In this document: positions 23,266 to 35,289 of the stretch, in pieces | How positions within the stretch are numbered: the stretch's first letter is position 1 | How the letters are laid out: every line of letters starts with the position of its first letter | Assembly (NCBI GenBank): GCA_008828725.1 | Contig: MEHQ01003373.1 | Coordinates: 186,001-250,000 of the forward strand | DNA: 64,000 nucleotides | Origin: Saccharina japonica | Lineage: Eukaryota > Sar > Phaeophyceae > Laminariales > Laminariaceae | Reading direction: 5' to 3' | The notes under the pieces: generated by a model | The model's database searches: none | What the model was told of the DNA's origin: nothing | Seen by the model: only the letters and a program-made list of their open reading frames with translations | Translations under genes and position numbers: made by a program

Positions 23266-26200
23266 ATGCAGGCGGAATTCAAGCCGGAACTCGAGGCCAC
23301 CAAGTTTTCAGTCCAAAACGCCTTCTTCTTCGCCAAGATGAGCAAAATCGCCTACGCCACCAGAGAGGAGGTGCACGCATTCATGCAAGGCAACGAAGGA
23401 GCCACCGACAGGGGCCTGGGTTTCGACCATTTCTACTGGTTCGAGGTGAATGTGAAGAAAACAGGTGTTACAGGCACTGTCAGAGGATTTCGCGCGGGGT
23501 TGGATGCAGCCCAGCGGATGGACCGCCCCCCTACTGCTGACGATTGTGCTGACTTTTCGAATGCATTTGACTGTCATGATATCGCCATAGTCACGTTAAT
23601 ATATGTAGGCTAACGGGTAGAAAGGAGTAAGTGCTACCAAGAACTCGGAGCCTCGGGTGTTTTATGTGGATTTTTCAGGTCGTGCTAAAGCCCGTACGAG
23701 TATACTCGATTCACGTTTTGACCCCTTTTGTCGATACTCCCTTCGCCGTATGTACGTTGGTCCTTGCTCAAGGCTGATAAGGCGTTGTCGGGGAGGTCTA
23801 TGTTCGATGCCATCCAGGACACCGAGGCCTTCGTCACGGCCGATGATAAGTCGATCATGCTGGTCTTCCGTGGTACACAAGAGAGGACGGACTGGGCCAC
23901 CAATCTCAACGCCATAAGGAGGAGGGTGCCAGACGAATGGGGCCTCGCCGGGGAAGGCTGCGACGTGCACGAGGTGAGAACTACACGGTATTGTCCGGAA
24001 CCTGAAACGAACGAGGTGTCGCGGTAAGTTTACGCGGCGGCTGCGGATACAGCGAGGAGGAGAGGGAAGGGGGTTGTTGGAGTGGCATCAAGCAACAGGG
24101 CGAGGCCTGCAAATTACAGCGTTTCCATCCAGAAGTTAGGAGTAATTGCAAGTGGGACGGGCGCTGTTATCCAGAAACGAACGGACTGCATGGAGGCCCA
24201 GAGGTTTCATGTCCCCGCTGCTTGGCAACGCGATGGTAGGTACTGTATTCCTTGACGCGAAGCCTGGCAATCTCGATGTTGTTTGAGTTACGTTGATGCG
24301 TGATGGGGGACTACGTAAAGTGCCTCCGCTCTAGCTATAGTTAGGCCAGCGAGTATGACATTTGCCCCCAGGAAATCGCTCCCCATTCCAATGTGTTGAT
24401 CCTGTGTATATCAATTCGACTCCATTTGATGTGTCGCTTCCCTCCGACATCGTCCCTCGCGTCCCTTGCGGTATGGTTGCAACGCTGCTGTGGTGTTAGG
24501 GCTTCGACGACGGTCTGAACACGGTGTGGGGCGGAGAAGATGGCATGCACCAAACCATCAAAAAGCTTTACGGGGAGGAGGGTAAAAACAGGAAGTTGTT
24601 CATCGCCGGACACTCGCTCGGAGCCGCCCTGGCCACCGTCGCTGCCGCCCGACTGGCCTTCGTCGACAACATGCACATCGCTGGGATGTACACCATCGGC
24701 AGCCCAAGGTATTGCGGCGAACGAATTGCATGCCCTACTTGAGTTTGCGATAAATTGACTTGATGTGCTGACGCGTGCTACGGTAGAGGTAGCACTTTTT
24801 GGCTGTTTTCTTTTCTGAACGATCGGGCTCCTTAACCCAAATTCGTCGAGCTTTCATTTTTGTGACGAATAATGTTTCAGAGCATACTTCGGTCCTGAGA
24901 TTTCCCATCCGGCAGCACTTTTAATTTCCTCCTAAATCGTTTTTCGGCTAGGTATGACGCTCCTTACGTGAGGAGCTAAGAAAAAACAGGGTGTACCTCT
25001 ATCGTAGCATGCGTCTGCTGTACGTAGTACGGAGCAATCTGTGCATTCTATAGTTCGCATCGTGTTCGCCCCGGAGATGGAAATACACATATACCTGGAC
25101 GTATACCGTACCCTGGTCGTGACATATACAAATTAATAAAACTCACAATTCAGTAGTGCCCCAAGGCATTATATTCGTGTAGTTCGTAAGTGTGCATGGC
25201 GTGGTACGCTGGTTGTTGTTAGAATACGAAGTACTGAGTGTTTACGTAGGCACCCCTGTGCTGCAGGTGTGCTGCTCCTGCCTTCTGTGTGTACTGCATG
25301 CTTTGTATTCGGTTATATGCCTGCTACCCCTTCCACCGCATGCTCCCCCCATCCACCATTACTGATGCCTTCATTCGTTGTTCCACGCCATGCTGAGTAG
25401 TCAGCCCATGCAGCGGCTTCTTCTTCTGGTGCGCTGCTTCATGCAATTGGAGGCCATTCCTCATGCACCTCCGCGTCTACAAACCAGCACACCCAACACC
25501 CCAATCCATACACTCGGCGATCCCAACCGTTCTCAGCAAATGTGTTTTCCTGCTGTGGTTTCTTACTTCCTCAGAGTGTTCGACGGAGCTCTCGCCAAAC
25601 ACTTCGACAGCAGGCTGAACCACGGCGCCCTCATGAAGGAGAAGCACTTCCGGTGCAGGAACAACAACGACATCGTGCCTCGCATCGTGCCTGCGCCCTA
25701 CACACACGTCGGCACCGAGATATACCTAGATCGATTGTGAGTTTTGTTTGCTTGTAATCGCTACGCTTGGTCCGACCCCGGGTGACCAGTAACCGGCGGT
25801 GGTGGTCGCATGAGCCCTATCATAGCCCCTCGTGGGTGTGCAGCGGTTTTCCGAGACGCTAAAGGGGCATATGATGCATGGCGGCCCTAGCCCCGATAGA
25901 GGTAGCACTTGAGCCAAAATGGTTTTGTGACTGGCCGTTACGGACTATTGCCGGCCATTACTGACTATTACTGACAACTAGTGATTATTACTAACTGTTA
26001 ATGACTGTTACTGACTATAACTGACTACTGCCTATCAATAACTATTAGTACAACCATATCCGGGGAACAACGCAGTACGGCATACCTTATTGTTTTACTA
26101 TTCAGTGTCCCCCTTGTGGCTAAAAACAAAAATAAACCATAAGTAGGTACTGCAGTACTTCAAGTCCATTGCCTATTGAATTACTTCCACCCTAACTCTT

Positions 26201-28338
26201 CGTGACTCAGACACTTTTTGTTGTATGCCTAGACGATGGGATTGATATTCTTTATACATTTTCCTGCCAGTTTTGGGCGGTGAGATAAATTGCTCTTATA
26301 CTATCACCCGGTGAAGAGCCTGAAAACCAATGGGAGCGGCCCCTGTGAGGCAAACTACCACGCGTCTGGTCGACATGGTACCGTCGAACCGCTTGCTTTG
26401 CTCGCCTAATATCTTGGGGGCAGCAACATGGTCTGACAGAAGAATTTTATCATCCTCCAGTGGAATGTAGAATCGATGGATCTAGTCGTCGTTGCCCTGT
26501 CATATGGTGTGCCCCGGATGATTTACCTAGATGTCATGTTCGGGGGCCGCGAACGGGATACTGCTGTAGGAGCATGACGACATGTATTCGTGAAGCCGCC
26601 TCTTTCCGTGTTCTCTGCCTCTGGCAAATGGTTGCAGTGGCATACCCCGTACAAGCGTCGGCCGCTCGTTGAACAGTGTCACTATGGAGATCAGTGTCTG
26701 AGCATGCTCGATGCACATAGCACGCCAAGGAATTCGCTTTCAAGGACAACAGTCAACAAAAACTGATTTCCAAACTCTTTTCGTTTTTTTTCTCTCAGAA
26801 GCCTCTTGAGTGTTTCTCCTTACTCAGACCCCGTCTGCCACACTTCTTAATACGGTATCACCGCCCCCCACCTCCGCATTTGGAAACGGGCGTAGCAACA
26901 GTCCCTCTATAGTGCCAGCAATGGTCGCTCTATAGCGCCAGTATGCGCCAGCTAGCGATACCGGCACTATAACGGCAACAGGTATCGCTCCACACACTGC
27001 CACACTAGTCACACACTGCTACACGCATCAATCTCATCTGCACAAAGCGACTTCGAAGGGCATATAGCGGGCAGCCGGCACTACCCAACAGGCGCTATAG
27101 AAAGGAACCATTACTGCACCGTACATAGTTTTCTCACGCACTCTCGGTTGACGCTGTGTTTGTATGCGCTCCTCAGCGGTGCTCTTTCGACGACGAACTG
27201 GGTGGACCGAATCCTCGGTCGCTTGAGCGCGTACCTCAGGCTTTCCTTCGTCGATGGCGTAAACGACCACTCGGCGTCCGAGTACATAAGGCACTTCAAG
27301 CAGCTCGTCATCAACTCCAAGGTGTCGTTCCTGACCAAGGCGAAGAGCATTGCCAAGGACGCCGTTAAAAAGGTGAGTTGGCTTCTGAGCACGATTCCCG
27401 GCTCCGCTGATGGAATGCCTCGGGACGACTTGCTCAAGTCTCCCTCACGCGTTCGGATGTATGCCGTGGCTTCATGTGTTGGCTAGGTGCTACAGGTTCG
27501 CTGTGAGTGTGGCTGACTACAATTTACCGGCTGGTTTCTAGCTGGCTGACAGTAAGTCGGCAACTAGGAAATAGTTGGCTGGTTGTGGTTGGCTGACTAT
27601 TTGACACCGACTAGACACTAGTTGGCTAGGTGTTTTTCCAGATAAATGTGTGCGGTACAATTGGCGGAGTTCTGCATATTTGTGCCTGACCAGCGCATTA
27701 GTGGCTTTGGATTGTGTTCAGTGCTGTTGGTCAGTACTAACCAAAATCAGGTAGATGGGTTATTCCGCCCCACCCAACATATAACTAGCCGTGAAGTCAT
27801 TCGCACGCCAGCGCACAGTCCTATTGGTTAGTAAATGGAATTTTCCTCCAATCTAGTCGACGGGAAACATCTGTCGTAGCCATGGCAAGCAGGGAAGCAG
27901 AGACAGGAAGCGAAAGGCTTGGGTTCGCGCTGAGCATTTCTGTTTTGTGACATATCAACTGAATGCTGTGTAGACAAGCAACGGAATCTGAACCGCTGGG
28001 AAATGTTTTATGACGTAAAGGTTCGATCTGCACATCGAAGCTCGAACCCGAGCATGTATGTATGCACCGAATCGACTACCCGCCACGTTCACTGACGAAG
28101 CGCACTGAAACAATTGAGTTTTCCTTCCGTGCCCTCCTGCTTAACGTTTAACTGCTGGCGCAACAAGGTGGCGCCCCACCATGAGAAGTCCAAGGAGCAG
28201 AAGGAAGAGATCGAAGTGGCAAAGAAAGCAGCGCTGGAGGCTTCGAAGGAAGCTTTCGAACCCCCGGCTCACCTTCCCGAGTACGACACGGAGAAGGCGT
28301 TGAAGAGGGGGATGCCGGTGGAGCCGGTGAAAAAGTGA
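23266..28338 (+). CDS. Class 3 lipase, copy A (six exons, 372 aa)
   Basis: Exons are 23266-23445, 23773-23973, 24500-24708, 25575-25736, 27177-27372 and 28168-28338, all with GT-AG introns, in phases 0, 0, 2, 2, 0. The spliced frame is 1119 bp. Exon 2 gives the FRGT strand (residues 92-95). Exon 3 gives the nucleophile elbow GHSLG with Ser166. Exon 4 gives NNNDIVPR with Asp229, then YTHVGTE. Exon 5 gives NDHSASEY with His282. The spacings (63 and 53) fit fungal-type class 3 lipases, so the triad looks intact. The C-terminus is a Lys/Glu-rich helix. The enzyme should hydrolyse acylglycerols or related esters. No signal peptide is visible. The ATG is not conserved in copy B, and ATGCAG could be an acceptor, so a short upstream exon is possible. 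Confidence 0.85.
24770..25015 (-). mobile_element. MITE family A, copy 2 (246 bp, TSD TGCT)
   Basis: Lies in intron 3 of lipase A, in the opposite orientation to copy 1 and exactly the same length. Exact TGCT duplications lie at 24766-24769 and 25016-25019. The ends read GACGCGTGCTACGGTAGAGG and, reversed, GACGCATGCTACGATAGAGG. Confidence 0.93.
25737..27176 (+). other. Intron 4 of lipase A: minisatellite and repeat M
   Basis: This 1440-bp intron holds a CGATAGAGGTAGCACTT scrap of MITE A at about 25894 and a TTACTGACTA-type minisatellite at 25930-26040. On the minus strand (26472-26293) an unrecognised open stretch reads RFYIPLEDDKILLSDHVAAP then KILGEQSKRFDGTMSTRRV. Repeat M follows at 26903-27105. 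Confidence 0.6.
26903..27105. repeat. Repeat M, copy 1 (inverted ends CTATAG(T/C)GCC)
   Basis: The left end is CCCTCTATAGTGCC; the right end reversed is CCTTTCTATAGCGCC. The inner blocks ATACCGGCACTATAACGGCA and GGGCAGCCGGCACTAC match 43525-43680, upstream of lipase B. Probably a small non-autonomous DNA element. The target duplication is unclear. Confidence 0.55.
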
Positions 28339-30362
28339 TGGCCCCCTCACATACACCCATCGTGGGTTAACGTAGCACTGCCGCTTGATTGTTGCGCGCT
28401 CGTCAAGTCGGGTGGGTTTAGCAGCGGGCGAGGTTTGTCCGTGCTATTCGTACCGTCTTGTTGGGTGAATCCGATAACGTACGGGGTCTGTCCGTACTGG
28501 TGGTAACGCCGTGCTTGGTTTAACTTTGATTGAGGACGGAGTCCGTGCTACGGATAAGTGCGCCACGCAAACAATGACCAAAGTAAGGGCCCCTGGTCCG
28601 ACCAGGGTTACTTAGAGCTCGGGCAAAGGCTCGGTGTCGGGGCGGATGAGGGTAGCCACGATGCACGCCTACCTGTGGTTGAAAAGCGCGCATGTCGGTT
28701 GTTTTTGTGTGGCACGAGCCGCATGATTCCAATCGACCTTCATTGGGCGACGAGGGGTCTAAGCCCGTCGGAATGTCATTGTGTGTTGGTCGCACTGTAC
28801 GGTAGTAACTGTAGAATGGAGGAATCGGTAGTATAAATAGCGCGCCGCACGAAATTTTGACCGTGAACAGGGTGCCCAACATGTTTGAGTGCGTTTTTTT
28901 CCGTTTATGACATATGTACTTAAGTATATTTATATTAAGAATATGTCTGTGTATGCAAGTTACTGCTGGCGGTCTGCCGGTCTACACTGCGCTTTGGAGA
29001 GGGGCTTCTAGTTTTCCTTGCAGGTTACAGGATTTTCCTGCGCCCACGGTGCTTCGTCAGCTTGGCGAGGAGCCAACAAACTATACATAGATAGGAACTA
29101 TGTTTCGAATATATATTCGCCGTATTGATTGCGGGTGTTGTCTTAGGTGGCCTGGATTACCAATACTCAAGCACACTGGTATACGAAATACGTGCGCATT
29201 CTATGACCAAGAAAGGTGTGGACTATCAATGTATCGTCCTATGTGTTGGCGTTCGATGATTTGAAGCTCGTCGACAGATAGAGGTGGAGGGGAGGCGTTT
29301 TGTATGCGGGGTATCGCTGGCATCTTGGTACTCGTAAGTAAAACTAGAACCCGTTTGGGCAGTTTACGGGGCTCACTGGGCTCCTCTTGTCTAACGATCA
29401 CTACGCGAGGTGCCTCCTTCGATATTACCAATATTGAAATGACGTTGCGGCTGGTATGTCGTGACTGGGCCGACCTACCACTGTACGGGTTGTTTTTCTG
29501 TTTTCCGCGCGTTTTTGGTCTGCCTACCTTTTTTAATGCAATGTATATTGCACGGAGGTTTGTATTTAAGATGTTCACCCGAGCAATGTTGCACATGCAT
29601 TTACATCGGCCATACGGAGCGACTGCATGCACTCCAATGTCTCTGGGGATACGTGGAGTGCCCCAGGCGCTCCTATTTATCGTGGAAATGTGTCTTATCA
29701 TGTCCAACCTACAGATTGCAATCGCTGGGTTAACATGTCGAAAAACTGCCGAGATTGGCAAAGTTTTCGACCCGTGGGTTGTTTGGGCGTTTCTCTGGAC
29801 CTGTACGGATAGTCGTCGACTATTCTCCATTGTATCCTGAGTTTTCCTCCGGAAGCTCTGCATCTTCGCCGTTCAGTGCTGGGCAGTTGGGTGAGGAAGA
29901 TTTGATTCGTGTTTTTATGTAGTTTGTTGAACCGGCAATTCCCCAAATGCCCGCTTGTTGCATATACGGCTCGTCAGAGTGAGCGAATGTTGTGGTAGTG
30001 CCCGAGAAGGACGGTAAAGCTCTTGGCGTAGGATATACGGAAAATTAGTAGGTATGACTTGGGAGAACTCATCGTGTGGCCTGGATTTGATATATAATGC
30101 AAAGCTGTATTGTTTGTACTACGCATCTAACACACACGCAGACTACAACGGGGGCCTGTTCAACAGGAAGACCTGGTACCTTAGAACTATACCTGCAATT
30201 TTGTAGCGGAAACTGAAACAATATTGCCGGAAAGTTCGGTAAGCAAACGACGGGCGTTGAGCGTCATTGCTCGCGTTTGCCTATGTGGTTGACCGCACGA
30301 GCTCGGGCATCGCAAGAACAGAGCCAAAGGCAATCTCTATCTTCACAAATGCCCCTTTCAGC
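28339..30362. other. No recognised gene; region open on both strands
   Basis: From 29201 to 29863 the minus strand is open for 220 codons from an ATG. The plus strand 29304-29840 is open for 178 codons. Neither product has motifs I recognise, and the two overlap, so at most one is coding. At 28520-28882 another pair of overlapping open frames is equally uninformative. Confidence 0.3.
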
Positions 30363-30661
30363 GGACGCGCCCTATGTGCAGGAGCAACCTGTACACAGTT
30401 TTGTGCAGGATGCCGTTTTTAACGAGTGAGGCTGGCATTTTGGGCCGCATGTTGCTTGTTGCAACAACGCCATCAAAACACGCGGCGGAGCCGCGTGGCT
30501 GCCCCTGCCGACCTCGTGCCCCTCAAAGGGTTGGGGCTCGGGTTAGGGTTAGGGTCATGTCAGACGTTGGCTTTGTCTGGGTCGATGGGAAATATATAAA
30601 TTGACCACACACAGCCTGTACAAAACTTTTTGCAGGTTGCTCCTGCACACAGGACGCGCCC
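30363..30661. mobile_element. TIR element P (about 299 bp)
   Basis: Inverted ends extend about 50 bp: CCCTATGTGCAGGAGCAACC on the left and, reversed, TCCTGTGTGCAGGAGCAACC on the right, both continuing to AGTTTTGT.CAGG. The flanks TTTCAGC and TTTCCGC are a possible 7-bp duplication with one mismatch. The interior contains two TTAGGG units near 30541-30553. It is non-coding and lies 40 bp from the pogo-like element. Confidence 0.7.
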
Positions 30662-30700
30662 TTTCCGCGGAAAGGTACGGGGCATGGTGGTAGTGCAATA

Positions 30701-33700
30701 CAGTACGCGACAGATGATAAGAATCTCCTATTTTGGCTGAGGCTCGCGTCTTATTTTCTTGCTGATTTCAGCACAAATGCTTATATCCACATTCTTATCT
30801 GGCGAAAGGGTGCAAAACGCCAAATTCTTAAAATGCGTATGCTTATTTTGAAACGGCGTTCCAAACTTTTTTTTTCTGCAAAGGCGTGCCTACGACCATT
30901 TTTTCTTGAGCGGTTGTTATTAAGATATACAGCAATACCACGTATCATTTACATGCATGTTATACTACGTGGCACCCATCGCTCATAATCCACAACACCA
31001 CAGCAGTACTACTGTACTACTGCAGTTGTTTGCATCAAATATTTAGTATTCGTGTGTAAACGAAGCTCTTCAGGGCAGCAGGAATCGAAGCTCATATTGC
31101 CCACCTTCAACGACTCCCTTACTGTATGGTAGTACTTCGTACTGCTGTAGCCAGAGCATAAACTCAATCCACACGGTCTACGTTATGCACGTTGGGCCTT
31201 AACGCTCTCCCCCTGCTACTGACTGACGGTATTTCCCTGCCTGCTTCTGAACCTTCGGGCTGACTGGTCTGCCCGCCCTCTCCGACTGTACCCCCCGTCT
31301 GCTCCGCGTCGTTTAGCTCTCGCAAAACCCACGCACCCACCGCTGCGCTGTTTTCCGTGCTTTATGCAGCTAATGGTAGCTTCATGCTACGTACGCTTTG
31401 GTCGGCTTCAAGATGCACGCGGTAGTCGTACACATTTTTAGTCCGCTCCTGACTCTCACGAGTGATCAGGCCACCAAACCACCCCATGCCCAGTCTCGCT
31501 GACACTCCACGTTTCAGTAACGAATTATCTAGAGCAGCTGGTCTCGACTCCTGGAGACGAAACCCGTCTGGAATCACCATCCCGATCGCCTCATCCTCCG
31601 GTGACATGTCGTCTTCGTCGTCCAGCAGGGTCTGCGGGTCTTCCCCATTGTCAAAGACACCTGAACAGCATAAGGTGGTAATGTGGCGGCGAAGGGAAAC
31701 CACGCACGGGGTGGTATTTTGTATTATACACTCTGTAAATAATAATCCATTCAATGTTGGATACCTGGTAGTCATTGTTTGTGTCGATCGAGGGGGTAAT
31801 GGGGATATGGGAGGTTGGTTATTTATTTACCGGTATGAATTTTCGGTATTCGGGGAAACAGCATACTGTGTCACGGTTCGAATAGGCAAAGACCGGGGTT
31901 TTTCCCGAGAAGAACCATATGACAAGTCAGGACACACATTTTCAAGTCCCCGCGAAGTACATTAAATACCAATTCATACGTACAGCAAACCACTCGTAAG
32001 CTCTGTAAAGCAAACGAGAATACAGTAGAAGCAAAAATACTTAAAGCAAAAATATGTTTACCGTCACCTTCCGAGCTGTCCTCGTCTTCATCCTCGCTGT
32101 CCTCATCCGCCTCCCCGCTGTCCTCGTCCTCGCTGTCCTCATCCTCGCTGTCCCCGTCCTCGCCCCCGCTGCCCTCATCCCGCTGTCCTCCTCCTTCCTT
32201 TTGCTCCTCCGCCTCCCCGCCCCCTGCCTCACCCGTTTCCTCTCCACACCCTTCCCCAACCTTTTCTTCCCCGCCACCATCTCCATCAATTTCCCCGTCA
32301 GTTCCTTGCCCGTCCTTTTCCTCCTCACTGCTTTCCTTCTCCCCCGCACCCCCGCCCTCTCCCGCCTCACCCTCGCTCTCGTCGTCCATAAACGCCCAAG
32401 TCTCCGTCAACCCCTCGAGGTTGATTTGGTCGTCACCTGTCCCGTCCGCCGTCATCAGGCTCCCTGTTTTCTGGAACAGGCGGCACCTGTAGCCGGGACG
32501 ATTGTTGATGACGTCCATGGCTGTTGCGACCCACTTGGTGAGCAAGACGCGCCGATCAGATGCAGTCAGCGCGTTGCTCTCCCACCGTTGCAGGCTATCC
32601 CCGTTCTCAAGCCATAGGTCGAGTTGCTTGCCGACCTCGACCTTCATAAGAGCCCCAAGGCCTGCATCGATGGGCTGCAGTGCGTCTGTGCATCCTGCAG
32701 GGTAAAACCACACCGGCGAGTTGCATTCCCTCTTGATGAAGGCCTTGAACTGGTCCGTCGTCTGTCCATGCAAGTTGTCCAAAGTGAGAATCGACTCCTC
32801 TGCGGGCAAACCATCCCGCCCTTGCTTCAAGCTTTTGCGAAAGCAACGCTTAGCCCACTCCATGCAGAACTCGCTGTCGGCCCACGCGTTTTTCTGGAAG
32901 AAAACGTCCACGCGAGGGTCATACCCCTTCTCCACCCGCGAGATGCGCTTCCCGGTGCCGCTGAAGATGACCGCGCACCGCATGAGTTTCGCACCCGGCC
33001 CAATGGTGGGCTGGATCGTGCACTGCCTCTTTTCCAGCCCACTAAAAGGCTGCGCGATAGAGACGCGCTTGCTTCCCTTGGGGGCCCACGTTTCCGACTG
33101 GCCGTTTACGAAAGGCAGGGGCACCTGGTCAGAGTTGAACCGTTCGTTCAGCTGAAACCGCCCGTACTTCGGATCTCGTGGCTGGGCAGCCCGCACCCCA
33201 GCTTCCGTGTCTGAGAATGCGTGCCCCTTGGAACGTGCTGGCTCCCCCATCAGCTTGCGAAACCTTCTGAGGAATCGCCGGATCTGCGGCAGCCGCTCCT
33301 CGACAGATTTGTTCTTGAGGTTGCTCCGGCGCCGCTTCGAGAGGTTGTGGCGGTTGGCCCACCGCTGCGCCCACCTGTGAGACGGGCGGAATGCCACAGC
33401 CTGCGCGTTGTCAGGGTACATATCTCGCAGCAGCTTCCGGTACGTGATCGTATCCCATAGCGTAGACACTTTCAGCTTCCTCTTCCGGCGTGCCATAATT
33501 ATCTTGTAAAGCTCTTGCTCTGCGTCCGGAAACCACCGTCGGGCATGTCGTTTAGCGAAGAGAGTCTTCGTCACCTCCTCTGACGCCTTTGCCACGATGT
33601 TAGTTTCGTCAGAGGCCCACTTGCTGATGAGGCTAGCGTCGATCTTGCATTCACGCGCCAGGTACTGCCGCGGGGTGAGCAACTCCGCCCTGTAGATATC

Positions 33701-34345
33701 CTCCGCTCGTGCCTCTAGCGAACGCAGCTTCTCGATGACGTTTGCTTTCGTCCTGAAGGTGTACCTTGTGCGTTTCTCTGCGCCGCGGTCGTCCGCCACA
33801 ATGCAGTGCAGGTCGAGGTTCCGTTATAATATCCTCTACAGTTCTCTGAGGGGTCTGCAGTACTGTACAGTCCTCTGCGGTACAAGCGACAGCATGTACA
33901 AGCAGCAAGCACGCCGAGCTGATTCTGTCCGCATCGCGGGGGAGATAGATAATAAAATGGGGTTGCATTATTTGGTATTTGCATGTATGAAGAGGGGACG
34001 GGATCTTTTTTTGGGCAAATATTTTCAAAACATTTGCAAAATTGCAAATAAAAATCTTGAAAAAAATGAAAAAATCAGGTCACTTGTGAGGTCGATTTTC
34101 AGAGAGAAGGCAGCTTGGTTGGGAGCCTGATCTCGCCTTGGGGGGTGTCTGGGCAGTTTCTTATTATTCTGTCCGTAAGTGCAATGTGGGAAATTCTTAT
34201 CTGCCGACACGTTGCAATTCCCCAAGTTCTAATTAGTATTTCCTCCTCGAGTTCAGCACAAATGCTTAGCTGTAAATTCTTAAATTTCGCAAAATCTCAG
34301 CCTGAAATTCTTACTTATCAAATTCTTAACATCTGTCGGGTACTG
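30701..34345 (-). mobile_element. Pogo-like Tc1/mariner transposon, structurally complete (3645 bp)
   Basis: Inverted ends CAGTACGCGACAGATGATAA (left) and CAGTACCCGACAGATGTTAA (right, reversed) are flanked by TA at 30699-30700 and 34346-34347. The only gene is a DDE_1-type transposase on the minus strand (33799-31362). A subterminal word, CAGCACAAATGCTTA, occurs at both ends in direct orientation (about 30770 and 34254), and ATTCTTA words repeat near both ends. TA duplication, CAGT-starting ends and the DDE_1 protein together place it in the pogo branch of Tc1/mariner. Confidence 0.92.
31362..33799 (-). CDS. Pogo-like DDE_1 transposase (two exons, 678 aa)
   Basis: Exon 1 is 33799-32062 and exon 2 is 31660-31362. 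Donor GTAAAC and acceptor TTCAG join in phase 1 to give EGDGVFDNGED. The N-terminus is basic and helix-turn-helix-like (residues 12-62), then a CENP-B-type DNA-binding half (HRWAQRWANRHNLSKRRR, 141-158). The catalytic core shows D224 in FNSDQVPLPF, D341 in LTLDNLHGQ and D378 in LQPIDAGLGALMK, the DDD triad of pogo transposases. Residues 472-579 are a Glu/Asp/Gly-rich tail. The frame begins with GTG (VADDRG), after an in-frame TAA eight codons upstream, with no splice acceptor between; the first ATG is codon 102, inside the DNA-binding region. So the start is either non-AUG or an ATG lost to GTG. Otherwise there are no breaks. Confidence 0.9.
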
Positions 34346-34804
34346 TAGTGCATTAACACCGTCGCGACAAAGGTCTGGCTTGGTTGACCCAACCTGCGAC
34401 CACCTCTTGCCTGCTACCTGTTTTATCAAGAACCTCCGGCTCGTTCGCCTTAGGCGTGGGTGTCATACGACTCCAAGACAGACAGCCCTGGTATATAGCC
34501 TGTCCCTGCCCCTCTACGCATGCACCATGTTGCGATGCTTGTACAGTGGAAAGGACAAACAAAAACAACTTCTCGCGTACCGTCGTACCCTTGGAGAGTT
34601 TTGACGGATGATATCATCTTCAACGAACCTCTACGTAAATAGCTATGATACACCACCTACACGCATGTTTAGCTGGGTGGCAGTCACCCTCAGTGATTTT
34701 TGCAGACTGCGATGCTTCGGGGCAGCTAGAAGGGTGCACATCATTTGACATTTTGGTGGCATGCCGTGCCACCGCCCCGCGGCAGTTTCATGACCCTACG
34801 ACGG
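34346..34804. other. No gene seen
   Basis: Unique-looking sequence between the pogo-like element and the GGCAAGCC minisatellite. Overlapping short open frames only. Confidence 0.4.
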
Positions 34805-35278
34805 CATGCCACCAAGGCAGTTGCCATGGGAAACCATGGTACGACTCCCATGGCAAGCCCTATGGCACACCGTGGGAAGCCCCACGGCACGCCACGGCAA
34901 AGCCTACTACGGCATATCATGGCAAGACCCTCGGCACGCCGGGGCAGCCCCAGACATGATATCATGGCAAGCCCTATACGATCTACCATGGCACGCTCCA
35001 CGACATGCCACAGGAACGCCTCGTGGTATGTCGACGGCAACCCACGGGAACCCACGGCGAGCCCACGGCCCTAATGACGCCAAACTCCATGGAAACCCCC
35101 ATGGTATACCACGGCAAGCCCATGACAATCTCAACAGCAAGTCCCACACAATATCCAGGGCGTGCGGTTGCAAGCCTCACAGTAATCTCCACGACATTCA
35201 ATGGCAAGCCCTACGCCATACCGTGGCAAGCCCTACGCCATATAGTGGCAAGCCCTACGCCATACCATGACATGCACC
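34805..35278. repeat. CATGGCAAGCCCTA-type minisatellite, few stops in several frames
   Basis: About 470 bp of degenerate 14-18 bp units around CATGGCAAGCC and TACGGCAT. Open frames on both strands run through it, for example with HGKPYGTP-like peptides. It lacks a conserved start or domain, so I call it a minisatellite and not a gene. Confidence 0.75.
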
Positions 35279-35289
35279 ACGGTATACGG

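Noticed and set aside
29201-29863. 220-codon minus-strand frame and overlapping 178-codon plus-strand frame
   Set aside because: No domain, no splice logic and mutual overlap. Kept only as a note.
30541-30553. Telomere-like TTAGGGTTAGGG
   Set aside because: Only two units, inside a small transposon; similarly short TTAGGG pieces near 20.57 kb. Not evidence of a telomere.
32054-33214. Two long plus-strand open frames (187 and 196 codons) opposite the transposase gene
   Set aside because: They are mirror frames of the GC-rich transposase exon and its acidic tail. The minus strand has the catalytic motifs and the matching splice sites.
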